Source: Acidaminococcales bacterium
Lineage (GTDB): Bacteria; Bacillota; Negativicutes; Acidaminococcales; JAISLQ01
Direction: 5' to 3'
NCBI GenBank assembly: GCA_031275255.1
Contig: JAISPA010000034.1
Coordinates: 1 to 16,043 of the forward strand
DNA: 16,043 nucleotides
The translations under genes and the position numbers were made by a program. Position 1 is the stretch's first letter; the number at the start of each line of letters is the position of its first letter. Below, one piece after another: positions 6,634 to 14,282 of the stretch. The notes under the pieces are model-generated. The model was not told the origin of the DNA. It searched no databases and saw only the letters and a list, made by a program, of their open reading frames with translations.

Positions 6634-6656
6634 AGAAAGACTCCTTTATGTATATT
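6627..6656 (+). promoter_or_regulatory. Candidate sigma70 promoter of the OmpH gene
   Basis: TTGCCA (6627-6632) and TATATT (6651-6656) are each one base from consensus and 18 bases apart, ending 33 bases before ATG 6690. The -35 overlaps the first codons of the divergent Rpn gene. On the opposite strand a perfect TATAAT (6659-6654) could serve the Rpn gene, but no -35 accompanies it and it would leave a very short leader. Confidence 0.45.
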
Positions 6657-6689
6657 ATAACATAAAATTAAAAACTTGGAGGCTAAACG

Positions 6690-7133
6690 ATGACTTTTTG
6701 GAAAAAGATTGTCCCTGTATTTTTCGCGATAATTCTGCTCATTCCTCTCGCCGTCCACGCCGCGCCCAAGGCCGCGCCGGTGAAGATAGCCTGTCTTGAC
6801 CGGAGCGAGGCGTTCCGCCGGCATCCCGGAGCGCAGGCGGCGTTCAATTCCGTCCTGGCGGAGCGCAGCCGCTTGCAGGCCGAGTACAATGAAAAGGCCA
6901 AAGACCTCTCCCCTGAAGAGAGGCAGAAACTTTCCCATGAACTTTCGGCGCAGGCGGCGGCCAGGGAAGCGGAACTTTTAAAACCTATCCAGGCGGATAT
7001 CGACGCGGCTGTTGACGCGGTAATGGCGGATGGCGGCTACACCTTTGTCCTGGAAAAGAACGCCGTTATACGCGGCGGCGCGGACATAACCGCGGAAGTG
7101 GTGAAAAAACTCGGCGCAGCCAAGGACGAATAA
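6690..7133 (+). CDS. ompH: OmpH/Skp-family periplasmic chaperone
   Basis: This is a periplasmic holdase that keeps unfolded outer-membrane proteins soluble on the way to the Bam complex. The 147-residue protein starts with a clear signal peptide: MTFWKK, a hydrophobic run to about residue 21, and cleavage after VHA or AHAA. The mature part opens with VKIACLDRSEAFRRHP, the conserved strand-and-turn start of the family. A charged helical hairpin follows (about 50-110), then GGYTFVLEKNAVIRGGADIT and VVKKL, the typical closing segment. The length is normal for the short Firmicutes form. The start at 6690 is supported by TTGGAGG 7 bases upstream. In many genomes this gene sits with bamA or lpx genes; here it stands alone next to mobile-looking DNA. 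It supports an organism with an outer membrane. Confidence 0.88.
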   Translation: MTFWKKIVPVFFAIILLIPLAVHAAPKAAPVKIACLDRSEAFRRHPGAQAAFNSVLAERSRLQAEYNEKAKDLSPEERQKLSHELSAQAAAREAELLKPIQADIDAAVDAVMADGGYTFVLEKNAVIRGGADITAEVVKKLGAAKDE

Positions 7134-7284
7134 GGGACAAAAAGCGCGGTTTTAGCCCCGGGGCGGAGCTAAGGGCGGCCCCAAGGCGCGGGGCGGCGAA
7201 AAACCCGACAAGGGCAAAGGCCAAACCAAGCCGGAAACTACGCATAGGGCGGCTTGCCGCCAAAGCGAATTTTGCGAGGCAGAC

Positions 7285-8103
7285 ATGACAGCAAACAACA
7301 CTACAAACAACACGGCAAACAATGCGGCAACTTCTCCCGTCGACTGGGCAGAAGGGGAAGAATTTTTAAAGAAGGCGGACGCGAGATTTATCCCCTTTAT
7401 AGAAAAATACGGCCGCTGCACACTCGCGCCGCTGCCGCCGGAGAAATATTATATATCCCTCATAAAAGCCATGCTCTCGCGCGGACTCTCGCAGGAGGCC
7501 GCCCGGGTATCCATCGCGGCCATAACGGGAAAATACGGGGAAGCCCCCCGCCCGGAGGACCTCATAACAAACAGGTTCAGGGGGCTTCACATTTCCGGTC
7601 TTACCTCCGGCAACGCGGGCCTGCGCATCCTCACGGAGAAAATATTGGAAGGGGAAGTGCCCATAGAAAGCTTCCCGGAGATGGAGGACGAGGCGATCAT
7701 AAGCTGCCTGCGCAAGGTCAAGGGTCTGGAGCGCTGGACGGCGGAGATGTTCCTCGTGTTCGTCATGGCGCGTCCGGACGTCTTTCCCGCCAAAGACCTG
7801 CCGCTGCAAAAGGGCCTGCAAGAATTTTACGGTCTTGCGGCGGCGCCGAAGAACGCCAGCGTGGCAAGCCCCCTCACGGTATGCTGGATGCCCTGGCGGA
7901 CGCTGGCCGCCTGGTACTTGTGGCAGGACTGCGACGAACGGCAGGCCGCCAAAGAGAAAGCGCGCGCGGAGAAGCGGGAGCTGCGGAAAAGAGAGCGGGC
8001 GCAAGCGGAAACCGCACCACCAAAAAGAAAAAAGCACAGGCGGGCGCAAAACGCGCCCGCCCCGTCCAGGCCAAAGATCAGGGTATGGAGGGCGAAAGAA
8101 TAA
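7285..8103 (+). CDS. AlkA-like DNA-3-methyladenine glycosylase (HhH-GPD family) with basic C-terminal tail
   Basis: This is a base-excision repair enzyme that removes alkylated bases. The 272-residue protein has the helix-hairpin-helix/GPD region at about 136-178: ISCLRKVKGLERWTAEMFLVF, then DVFPAKDLPLQKG, where Asp171 is the expected catalytic aspartate. WRTLAAWYLW (204-213) is the usual family ending. Two features are odd. The segment around residues 60-75 (LIKAMLSRGLSQEAARV) lacks the usual double Gln of the family. The protein also carries about 55 extra residues from 218 on, Lys/Arg/Ala/Glu-rich with PPKRKKHRR, probably unstructured and DNA-binding. The N-terminus is Asn/Thr-rich. The start ATG 7285 has GAGG 5 bases upstream. 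The frame stays open back to the stop at 7153-7155 but offers no ATG, GTG or TTG start there. It may be co-transcribed with the OmpH gene 151 bases upstream. Confidence 0.83.
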   Translation: MTANNTTNNTANNAATSPVDWAEGEEFLKKADARFIPFIEKYGRCTLAPLPPEKYYISLIKAMLSRGLSQEAARVSIAAITGKYGEAPRPEDLITNRFRGLHISGLTSGNAGLRILTEKILEGEVPIESFPEMEDEAIISCLRKVKGLERWTAEMFLVFVMARPDVFPAKDLPLQKGLQEFYGLAAAPKNASVASPLTVCWMPWRTLAAWYLWQDCDERQAAKEKARAEKRELRKRERAQAETAPPKRKKHRRAQNAPAPSRPKIRVWRAKE

Positions 8104-8206
8104 AGGCCGGAAATTAAACTCTCCCAATACGGCAACTGCCTTGGCATTTTTCGCGCTTGACAGCCATACTTAAAAAGGGCGGATTTATGGTATGAATACG
8201 GATGAC

Positions 8207-8236
8207 ACTGCGCGGGGGACTTGTCGCCCGCGCAGT
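8207..8236. terminator. Perfect 10-bp hairpin between convergent genes
   Basis: ACTGCGCGGG (8207-8216) and CCCGCGCAGT (8227-8236) form a perfect stem with a 10-base loop, 12 bases beyond the aminotransferase stop. It lies between two convergent genes and probably ends transcription, but no clear T-tract follows on either strand, so its mode is uncertain. Confidence 0.5.
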
Positions 8237-8248
8237 AAAAAGTTCCGT

Positions 8249-9496
8249 TCAGTTCCCGACGGCGTCAAAGGCTTTTTTCACTTTGGCGGCCAGTCCGCGC
8301 ATTTGCGCCTGCGACACGGCGCAGACGGCGATGCGTATGCCTTTGGCCAGCGGCACGGCGTAGATGTTGTCTTCGTGCAGTTTCGCGCAAAGCGCTTCCG
8401 GGCGGCCGCTTTCGATGGAAAGGAAAAAACCGGCCGCGTAAGGCAGTATGGGAAGCCCGGCCTCTTTGGCTTCCCGGGTGAAAATATCACCCCTGGCTTT
8501 GATCATGCGGAAAAGGCCGTCTCTTTCTTTGCCCACGGCGGCCAGAAGGGCCGGGTCTTTGCAAATGTTCGCCAGGACGCGCATACAGGGCCGGTTGACA
8601 TTCGACCAGGTAGCGCGCGAGGAGAAGGAATTGATGCCGGTAAATTCTTCTATGACGCCGGCGTCGGAAGATATGCCGATCATGGCGCCGGTGCGCTGGC
8701 CGTAAAGGGTAAAGCCTTTGGACATGCTGTAGGCAAGTATAACCAGCAGTTCTTTGGGCAGTTTTTCGAATTTTTTGATAAAACGCCTGGTTTCTTCGCG
8801 TTCGCCGGTGTAATCAAGGTAAGCCAGGTCAACGATAAGGACAATGTTTTTCCCGGTTTCTTTGCTGATTGTTTCAAGGCCGGCCAGTATGCCGTCCCAT
8901 TCCGCGTCGGTGATCGTGTAGCCGACCGGATTGTGCGCGGGCGTGTTGACAATGAGCGCCACATTGTCCTGCGCCGCCGCCAGTTCGCGTGTTTTGGCGA
9001 GCAGGCCGACGACATTGTATTCGTTGTTTTTATCAAACATTTTATAGGTGTCAAGACTGCGCAGCATATCCCGGCAAATGGAGGAATACGCTCCCCAGTA
9101 CCAGTCGGAGGTAAGGATTTTGTCGCCTTCGTTTGTGTAATTCCAGACGGCGTGATGCACCGCCCCGGTCGCGCCGGCGGTGGCGATAACCCCTATTTCG
9201 GCGTCAGGCCTTGATTGTCCGCAGGTTTCTTTCACTACTGCGTCAAGAAATTCCGGCAGGCCGTCAATTCCCGCATATTGCATGAGTTCCGGCATCGGCA
9301 GCGCCCGGTAGGCTTGCTCTACCGTCGGCAGACAGCAAAACCGTCCATCTTCGTCGAGTATGCTCCCGAGTGTGGCATTCACCACGTTTTCCCGGCCGTA
9401 TTTTGCCGCAGCTTTGTTCGCCGCGTCGTTGGCGGCAAATATCTTGTCCTTGGCGGCTTTGCCGCGGGCGTGTTTTGCCGCTATGCTAAATCCCAT
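8249..9496 (-). CDS. PLP-dependent aminotransferase, class I/II (aspartate/aromatic type)
   Basis: This cytosolic fold-type I enzyme moves amino groups between amino acids and 2-oxo acids. The key residues are visible in its 415 residues: GATGAVHHAVWNY (cofactor phosphate loop, about 108-120), DWYWGAY (131-137), Asn189 in HNPVG, Asp223 and Tyr226 in IVDLAYLDY, the PLP-binding Lys260 in YSMSKGF, Arg268 in GQRTG, and Arg388 in GIRIAV, which should bind the substrate carboxylate. The layout, including SKGFTLYGQRTG, is closest to the aromatic/aspartate aminotransferase group. Its substrate cannot be settled from sequence. The family motif NPHNPTG is altered to TPAHNPVGY. The start ATG 9496 has GGAGG 8 bases upstream and a good promoter. 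The gene stands alone, convergent with the glycosylase gene. Confidence 0.9.
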   Translation of the reverse strand: MGFSIAAKHARGKAAKDKIFAANDAANKAAAKYGRENVVNATLGSILDEDGRFCCLPTVEQAYRALPMPELMQYAGIDGLPEFLDAVVKETCGQSRPDAEIGVIATAGATGAVHHAVWNYTNEGDKILTSDWYWGAYSSICRDMLRSLDTYKMFDKNNEYNVVGLLAKTRELAAAQDNVALIVNTPAHNPVGYTITDAEWDGILAGLETISKETGKNIVLIVDLAYLDYTGEREETRRFIKKFEKLPKELLVILAYSMSKGFTLYGQRTGAMIGISSDAGVIEEFTGINSFSSRATWSNVNRPCMRVLANICKDPALLAAVGKERDGLFRMIKARGDIFTREAKEAGLPILPYAAGFFLSIESGRPEALCAKLHEDNIYAVPLAKGIRIAVCAVSQAQMRGLAAKVKKAFDAVGN

Positions 9497-9532
9497 TTTA
9501 ACAACCTCCAGTAATTTATTGCTACCAGACTA

Positions 9533-9561
9533 ATTCTAATAAAAAAAGGGGATAGCGTCAA
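9533..9561 (-). promoter_or_regulatory. Sigma70-like promoter of the aminotransferase gene
   Basis: On the - strand TTGACG (9561-9556) and TAGAAT (9538-9533) are 17 bases apart, each one base from consensus. The -35 box lies in the loop and inner stem of the terminator of the upstream superoxide reductase gene. The predicted transcript starts near 9526, about 30 bases before ATG 9496. Confidence 0.65.
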
Positions 9562-9575
9562 CGCTTCCCCTTTTT
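9543..9575 (-). terminator. Rho-independent terminator after superoxide reductase
   Basis: The arms 9543-9557 and 9562-9575 (AAAAAGGGGA, one bulged T, AGCG; loop TCAA; CGCTTCCCCTTTTT) form a long hairpin flanked by A- and T-tracts on both sides. It can work on both strands. Read on the - strand it ends the V-ATPase/superoxide reductase unit and is followed by seven Ts. Confidence 0.85.
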
Positions 9576-9660
9576 GTATACTATATTTTTTATTGCTGTT
9601 TTTATTATTGAAACAGCGCGGCCGCCTCCGGCCGGCTGCCTGCGGCGTGCCGCCGCGGGT

Positions 9661-10050
9661 TCAGACGGCGGTTATTGTTACGCTGCTTTCCCAAATCCCG
9701 TGTATGTTGCAGTAGGCGGCGGCGAGAAGTTCGCCGCTTTCGGCTATTTTAAGCGTAAAGGCGCCGAAAGGTTCGGTATAGGCAGGCCCTTGATTGGCGC
9801 CTTTGGCGGATTCCCCGTGCGCGCTGAAATTAATCTTGCCGATTTCATAGGCCGCCCCTTCCGCCGGTTTAAAGTAAAGCTGTATCCAGCTTATGTGATG
9901 CTCGGTCGTATTGGGATGACTTATTTCTTTGCCAACACAGACTTTTACTTCAAATTTCTCGCCTGCTTTCACTTTTTCCGGCGCGCATACCGCCGGCACA
10001 TGTTTTTCGGTTTTCCAATCCGCGCTTTTGATTATTTCGCTGATTTTCAT
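9661..10050 (-). CDS. sor: Superoxide reductase, neelaredoxin type
   Basis: This cytosolic non-haem iron enzyme reduces superoxide to hydrogen peroxide without making oxygen, a typical defence of anaerobes. The 129 residues show the complete iron site: Glu15-Lys16-His17 in TEKHVP, His45 in SHPNTTEHH with His51, then Cys114 and His117 in YCNIHGIW. Glu15 and Lys16 match the catalytic pair of archaeal superoxide reductase. There is no N-terminal desulforedoxin domain, so it is the one-iron form. ATG 10050 is chosen because ISEIIKSADWK is the usual family start and AAAGGGG lies 9 bases upstream; a frame extending further upstream is only a Gly/Lys-rich translation of the leader. It follows the V-ATPase D gene by 102 bases and may be transcribed by read-through. 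A terminator follows. Confidence 0.93.
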   Translation of the reverse strand: MKISEIIKSADWKTEKHVPAVCAPEKVKAGEKFEVKVCVGKEISHPNTTEHHISWIQLYFKPAEGAAYEIGKINFSAHGESAKGANQGPAYTEPFGAFTLKIAESGELLAAAYCNIHGIWESSVTITAV

Positions 10051-10097
10051 TGTTACACACCCCTTTGTTTTTTTGCCGCCGCCCTTGGCTGGAACAT

Positions 10098-10146
10098 TCG
10101 CCCGGTTGCCCCCTCCCTGCCCCCCCCCCAAAAATGCGCCGGGCGA
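10098..10146 (-). promoter_or_regulatory. Inverted repeat enclosing a G-rich tract between ntpD and superoxide reductase
   Basis: Perfect 8-base arms TCGCCCGG (10098-10105) and CCGGGCGA (10139-10146) enclose 33 bases. On the transcribed (-) strand these hold a run of ten Gs, then GGG and GGGGG separated by one or two bases, which could form a G-quadruplex in RNA or DNA. The position suggests an attenuator, a processing site or a leader element for superoxide reductase. The function is inferred. Confidence 0.5.
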
Positions 10147-10152
10147 TTTATT

Positions 10153-10779
10153 TCAGGCCTCCATCAGCATCTCTTTAGCCTTCATCAGGCGCACCAAACT
10201 GGCCCGGTCGTTCTCCTCCAGTTTCATGGTTATATACTTGATCGCATCTTCCGTTTCGGGAATCATCACGTATTCGAGCGCGTTGACCCGCCGCCTGGTT
10301 TTTTCTATCTCGTTGGCGAGAAGGTTGCAGGACTTTTCCACCTGCGCCAATTCGGCCATGAGGGGCAATAGACGCACTACCTCCATTACCGAGGCGTCCA
10401 ACTCGCCGGAGGTGTGCGCAAAACCGTAAGGCAGCTCAATTTTATCATCCGCGCCGGTATGTTTTATAACAGGCACGTCCACGCTCATCACATTGCGTTT
10501 GCCTATTTCAAAAGAAGCGGCCCGCGACGGGCAAAAAAGTTCGCCCAAGGCCTTTTGCGCCCCCATATAAGCCTTGGCGCGGGCAAAGCGCGCCAGGGCG
10601 CGCATAAGCTCATCTTCCACTTCCATCCTCAGCTGATGGTTGCGTTTGATATAGATGATGAATTGGCGGATCATCTCGTCGCGCTTGTCTTTGAGGAGTT
10701 TATGTCCGCGCACGGCGGTCTTCAGGCGGCGCTTCAGCCGGGTCAGTTCCATCCTGGTCGGATTGACGCGCATCGCCAT
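10153..10779 (-). CDS. ntpD: V-type ATPase subunit D (central stalk)
   Basis: This is the rotor shaft subunit that passes rotation between the A3B3 head and the membrane ring. The 208-residue protein opens with VNPTRMELTRLKRRLKTA and KLLKDKRDEMIRQF, the standard start of the family. It has long N- and C-terminal helices that form the coiled-coil shaft, and ends with RRRVNALEYVMIPETEDAI and IKYITMKLEENDR, the typical C-terminal signature. The start ATG 10779 lies two bases after the stop of subunit B and has GGAGG 7 bases upstream, inside the end of ntpB. It is the last ATPase gene of the operon. Confidence 0.95.
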   Translation of the reverse strand: MAMRVNPTRMELTRLKRRLKTAVRGHKLLKDKRDEMIRQFIIYIKRNHQLRMEVEDELMRALARFARAKAYMGAQKALGELFCPSRAASFEIGKRNVMSVDVPVIKHTGADDKIELPYGFAHTSGELDASVMEVVRLLPLMAELAQVEKSCNLLANEIEKTRRRVNALEYVMIPETEDAIKYITMKLEENDRASLVRLMKAKEMLMEA

Positions 10780-10781
10780 GC

Positions 10782-12170
10782 TTATTCCTCCCCGCCGCTT
10801 TGCTGCGGATAGTATTTTTCTATGTATTCATCGCGCACGCGCTTGAGTTCCGTTTTGGGCAAAACCGCCAGCAGCCGCCAGCCCAGGTCAAGCGTCTGCT
10901 CAATCGTGCGGTTGGTTTCATACCCTTGCGAAACGTATTCTTGTTCAAACCGGCCGGCGAATTCGGCGTAGAGCTTGTCAACTTCTGAAAGCGCGGATTC
11001 GCCCAGGATGGTGGCCAGCTCTTTGGCCTCTTTGCCGCGCGCGTAAGCGGCGAACAGTTGATTCATGGTATCGGCGTGGTCTTCCCGCGTCTTGCCTTTG
11101 CCTATGCCCTTGTCTTTAAGGCGCGACAGAGACGGCAGCACGTCTACCGGCGGAGTAAGTCCTTTGCGGTAAAGTTCGCGCGAGAGTATGATCTGCCCCT
11201 CGGTAATGTAGCCGGTAAGATCCGGAATAGGGTGCGTTTTGTCGTCTTCCGGCATGGAAAGTATGGGTATCTGCGTGATCGATCCTTTTTTGCCTTTTAT
11301 CCGGCCGGCCCTTTCGTAAATCGTGGCCAGGTCGGTATAAAGATAGCCGGGATAACCGCGGCGGCCCGGTACTTCTTTTCTGGCGGCCGATATTTCCCGC
11401 AAAGAATCGGCGTAATTGGTTATGTCGGTAATTATGACCAGAACATGCATACCCAGTTCATAGGCCAAATATTCGGCGGCGGTAATGGCCATCCGGGGGG
11501 TGGATATTCTTTCCACCGACGGGTCGTTGGCGAGATTGATAAAAAGCACGGCGCGTTCAAGCGCGCCTGTGCGGCGAAATTCGTTCATAAAAAAATCGGC
11601 TTCTTCAAAAGTTATGCCGACGGCGGCAAAAACAACGGCAAACCCTTCCCCCGTCCCGCGCACCCTGGCCTGGCGCGCGATTTGCGCGGCCAGTTGTGCG
11701 TGCGGCAAGCCGGAACCGGAAAACACTGGCAGCTTTTGGCCGCGCACCAACGTGTTTAGCCCGTCGATCGCCGATATGCCTGTTTGAATAAATTCGGCCG
11801 GATATTCACGGGCGGCCGGATTGAGCGGAACGCCGTTTATATCATGATAGCGGTCGGTGATTATGTCGGGGCCGCCGTCTATCGGACGCCCGACGCCGCT
11901 GAATATGCGCCCGACGATTTCAGGCGCGACGCCCAGCCTCATGCCGTGCCCCAAAAACCGCGCTTTGGCCGTAGATATCTGCAATCCCTGCGATCCTTCA
12001 AAAAGCTGCACAACCGCCTTGCCGCCGTCCACAATCAGCACCTTGCCTGCGCGCACTTCTCCGTCTTCCTGGTATATTTCGACAAGCTCGTCGTATTTTA
12101 CGCCTTCGACGTTTTCCACGACCATGAGCGGACCCACGACTTCCCTGATCGTCTTGTAGTCTTTACGCAT
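10782..12170 (-). CDS. ntpB: V-type ATPase subunit B (non-catalytic head subunit)
   Basis: This head subunit alternates with subunit A in the A3B3 ring and completes the nucleotide pockets. The 462 residues begin [20 protein letters not shown]. The degenerate P-loop [10 protein letters not shown] (151-160) replaces a true Walker A, as expected for [21 protein letters not shown] carries the arginine that reaches into the A-subunit active site. The length is normal. The start ATG 12170 overlaps the end of ntpA by 8 bases (ATGCGTAA). The GGAGG there touches the ATG, so initiation probably relies on coupling to ntpA or on the G-rich run just upstream. Confidence 0.96.
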   Translation of the reverse strand: MRKDYKTIREVVGPLMVVENVEGVKYDELVEIYQEDGEVRAGKVLIVDGGKAVVQLFEGSQGLQISTAKARFLGHGMRLGVAPEIVGRIFSGVGRPIDGGPDIITDRYHDINGVPLNPAAREYPAEFIQTGISAIDGLNTLVRGQKLPVFSGSGLPHAQLAAQIARQARVRGTGEGFAVVFAAVGITFEEADFFMNEFRRTGALERAVLFINLANDPSVERISTPRMAITAAEYLAYELGMHVLVIITDITNYADSLREISAARKEVPGRRGYPGYLYTDLATIYERAGRIKGKKGSITQIPILSMPEDDKTHPIPDLTGYITEGQIILSRELYRKGLTPPVDVLPSLSRLKDKGIGKGKTREDHADTMNQLFAAYARGKEAKELATILGESALSEVDKLYAEFAGRFEQEYVSQGYETNRTIEQTLDLGWRLLAVLPKTELKRVRDEYIEKYYPQQSGGEE

Positions 12171-13935
12171 CCTCCTTCCCCCCCTCGGTCATGGCCAAAA
12201 ATTCATTGTCCATCTGGCTGAATATCTCGGAAAAATGTTTTTCGCACTCCGCCTCCGGCGTATATTTGCAACGCCCGATTGCTTCGAGCACCGGCATTTT
12301 GCTTATTCTGGAAAAAGGCACCAGTTCCTCCAGGGCGGCCAGTCCTTTGTCATACCAGGCGATGATCAGTTTGATCATTTTGTATTGTTTGTCTAAAGAC
12401 GCGTAGGTGTCTATTTCATGGAAAGAATTCTGGTGCAGGAAATCCTCGCGTATGGAGCGCGCACATTCAAGCGTCAGGCGTTCTTTCGGCCCCAACGCGT
12501 CCACGCCCACCAACCGCACAATTTCCTCCAGTTCGGCTTCTTCCTGCAAAATACTCATGGCGCGGGCAATTAGTTCGCTCCAGTCCGGCGCTATGCGGTT
12601 GTTGAAATATTCGCGCAGCCGGGTGGAATACAAAGAATAGCTCTGCAGCCAGTCGATCGCCGGAAAATGCCGGCGGTAAGCAAGATTGGCGGAAAGGCAC
12701 CAAAAGACTTTGACCATACGCAAGGTCGCCTGCGAAACCGGCTCGGATATATCGCCGCCCGGCGGCGAAACCGCGCCGATAGCCGAAACCGCGCCGATCC
12801 GCCTGTCTTGGCCGAGACAGGTAACTATGCCGGCGCGCTCATAAAATTCCGCCATGCGCGATGCGAGATAGGCGGGATAACCTTCCTCGCCGGGCATCTC
12901 CTCCAACCGGCCGGACATCTCCCGCAGAGCTTCCGCCCAGCGCGACGTGGAGTCGGCCATGATCGCCACTTTGTAGCCCATATCGCGGAAATATTCGGCG
13001 ATGGTTATGCCGGTGTAAATAGACGCCTCACGGGCGGCCACCGGCATATCGGAGGTATTGGCGATCAAGACGGTTCGTTTCATCAGCGGCAGTCCGGTGC
13101 GGGGATCGCTTAACGCGGGAAATTCCAATAAAACGTCGGTCATTTCATTGCCGCGCTCACCGCAGCCGACATAAACGATGATATCGGCGTCCGCCCATTT
13201 GGCAAGCTGGTGCTGAATAACGGTTTTACCGGAACCGAAAGGCCCCGGCACGGCGGCGACTCCGCCCTTGGCAATCGGGAAAAGCGTGTCAATTACCCTC
13301 TGGCCGGTAACCATCGGCTCATTGGGCGGCAATTTATCGGCGAAAGGACGGCCTTTGCGGACAGGCCAGCGCTGCAGCATAGGCAGTTCAACGATTTCAC
13401 CGCTCTGTTTTTTGAGTTTGCAGATCGTCTCGACAATATTCGCCTGTCCCGCGTACACCCATTCGACTTGTCCCGACATGCCTGGAGGGACCATTACTTT
13501 ATGCGTTACCGCCGGAGTTTCTTCCACCGTGCCGATAACGTCGCCGGCCTGTATCTGATCGCCGGCTTTGACGGCCGGCTTGAAATCCCATTTGCGCACG
13601 CGGTCTAATTTCGGCACGTCAATGCCGCGTGTTATGCGATCGCCGACCATGCGGCGGATGACGTCAAGCGGGCGCTGAATACCGTCAAATATACCCTCGA
13701 TCAGGCCGGGCGCCAAATCGACCGAAAGCGGCATGCCGCTCGACACTACCACTTCGCCCGGCCCCAGGCCGGCGGTTTCTTCGTATACTTGTATGGAGGC
13801 CCGATCGCCCCTTAATTCTATGATTTCACCGATAAGCTTTTTATCGCTTACATATACCACGTCATACATCTGGACATCAGCCATGCCTTCGGCGATGATC
13901 AGCGGACCGGAGACTTTTACGATTCGTCCTTCCAT
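12163..13935 (-). CDS. ntpA: V-type ATPase subunit A (catalytic)
   Basis: This catalytic head subunit hydrolyses (or makes) ATP. In its 590 residues the Walker A is GPFGSGKT (231-238), the GERGNE segment is at 259-264, and the Walker B strand is [11 protein letters not shown] (323-333, with Asp328). Before the ATPase core lies the long 'non-homologous' insertion typical of A subunits (about 115-190, with [12 protein letters not shown] and [12 protein letters not shown]). The [13 protein letters not shown] region and C-terminal helices follow. The length is standard. The start ATG 13935 shares one base with the stop of ntpF (TAATG), a strong sign of translational coupling. Confidence 0.97.
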   Translation of the reverse strand: MEGRIVKVSGPLIIAEGMADVQMYDVVYVSDKKLIGEIIELRGDRASIQVYEETAGLGPGEVVVSSGMPLSVDLAPGLIEGIFDGIQRPLDVIRRMVGDRITRGIDVPKLDRVRKWDFKPAVKAGDQIQAGDVIGTVEETPAVTHKVMVPPGMSGQVEWVYAGQANIVETICKLKKQSGEIVELPMLQRWPVRKGRPFADKLPPNEPMVTGQRVIDTLFPIAKGGVAAVPGPFGSGKTVIQHQLAKWADADIIVYVGCGERGNEMTDVLLEFPALSDPRTGLPLMKRTVLIANTSDMPVAAREASIYTGITIAEYFRDMGYKVAIMADSTSRWAEALREMSGRLEEMPGEEGYPAYLASRMAEFYERAGIVTCLGQDRRIGAVSAIGAVSPPGGDISEPVSQATLRMVKVFWCLSANLAYRRHFPAIDWLQSYSLYSTRLREYFNNRIAPDWSELIARAMSILQEEAELEEIVRLVGVDALGPKERLTLECARSIREDFLHQNSFHEIDTYASLDKQYKMIKLIIAWYDKGLAALEELVPFSRISKMPVLEAIGRCKYTPEAECEKHFSEIFSQMDNEFLAMTEGGKEDA

Positions 13936-14270
13936 TAAGCCTGTTCCCTTCCTTCCCCAAATAATATGTCCGCGCCTACGGCTTTTTCAACATTTTTCTT
14001 TATGTTCCGCAGGCCAAGCCCTTTCGGCTGGTTGCCGCCGGGTACGGGAATGATCGCCGGAAATACTTCCCGGTCGTACATTTTGATCGCTTCCGGCGCT
14101 TTCTCGGCCGCTTCCTCGGTTATGTATATGACGGGATAGCCGGCGCGCGCCAACGCGTGGATGGCTTTTTCCACGGCTTTCCCGTCGGAAGCGTAGCGGA
14201 CTTCCAGTCCGGCGGCATTGAACAGCATTACCGAATCCCTGCCGCCAACCACAGCAATTTTATTTTTCAT
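13935..14270 (-). CDS. ntpF: V-type ATPase subunit F
   Basis: This small stalk subunit binds subunit D and the C funnel. The 111 residues show the family start [18 protein letters not shown], the [18 protein letters not shown] strand-helix, and [10 protein letters not shown] near the end. I place the start at ATG 14270, because [10 protein letters not shown] is the usual beginning; a GTG two codons upstream (14276) is possible but would fall within the presumed ribosome binding G-run. The gene begins 12 bases after the ntpC stop and overlaps ntpA by one base. Confidence 0.93.
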   Translation of the reverse strand: MKNKIAVVGGRDSVMLFNAAGLEVRYASDGKAVEKAIHALARAGYPVIYITEEAAEKAPEAIKMYDREVFPAIIPVPGGNQPKGLGLRNIKKNVEKAVGADILFGEGREQA

Positions 14271-14282
14271 AAACACCCCGCC

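Noticed and set aside
8157..8197. TTGACA as a -35 box of a promoter
   Set aside because: No -10 lies at a workable distance and no + strand gene follows.
8192..9214. A 340-codon + strand frame opposite the aminotransferase
   Set aside because: It is exactly antisense to a gene with all catalytic residues; its Phe/Gly-rich translation matches no protein type.
10051..10131. Upstream extension of superoxide reductase by 27 residues
   Set aside because: The extension is Gly/Lys-rich leader sequence; ATG 10050 has a ribosome binding site and the family's usual N-terminus.
11058..11759. A 233-codon + strand frame opposite ntpB
   Set aside because: It is antisense to a clearly recognised ATPase subunit and has no supporting start signal.
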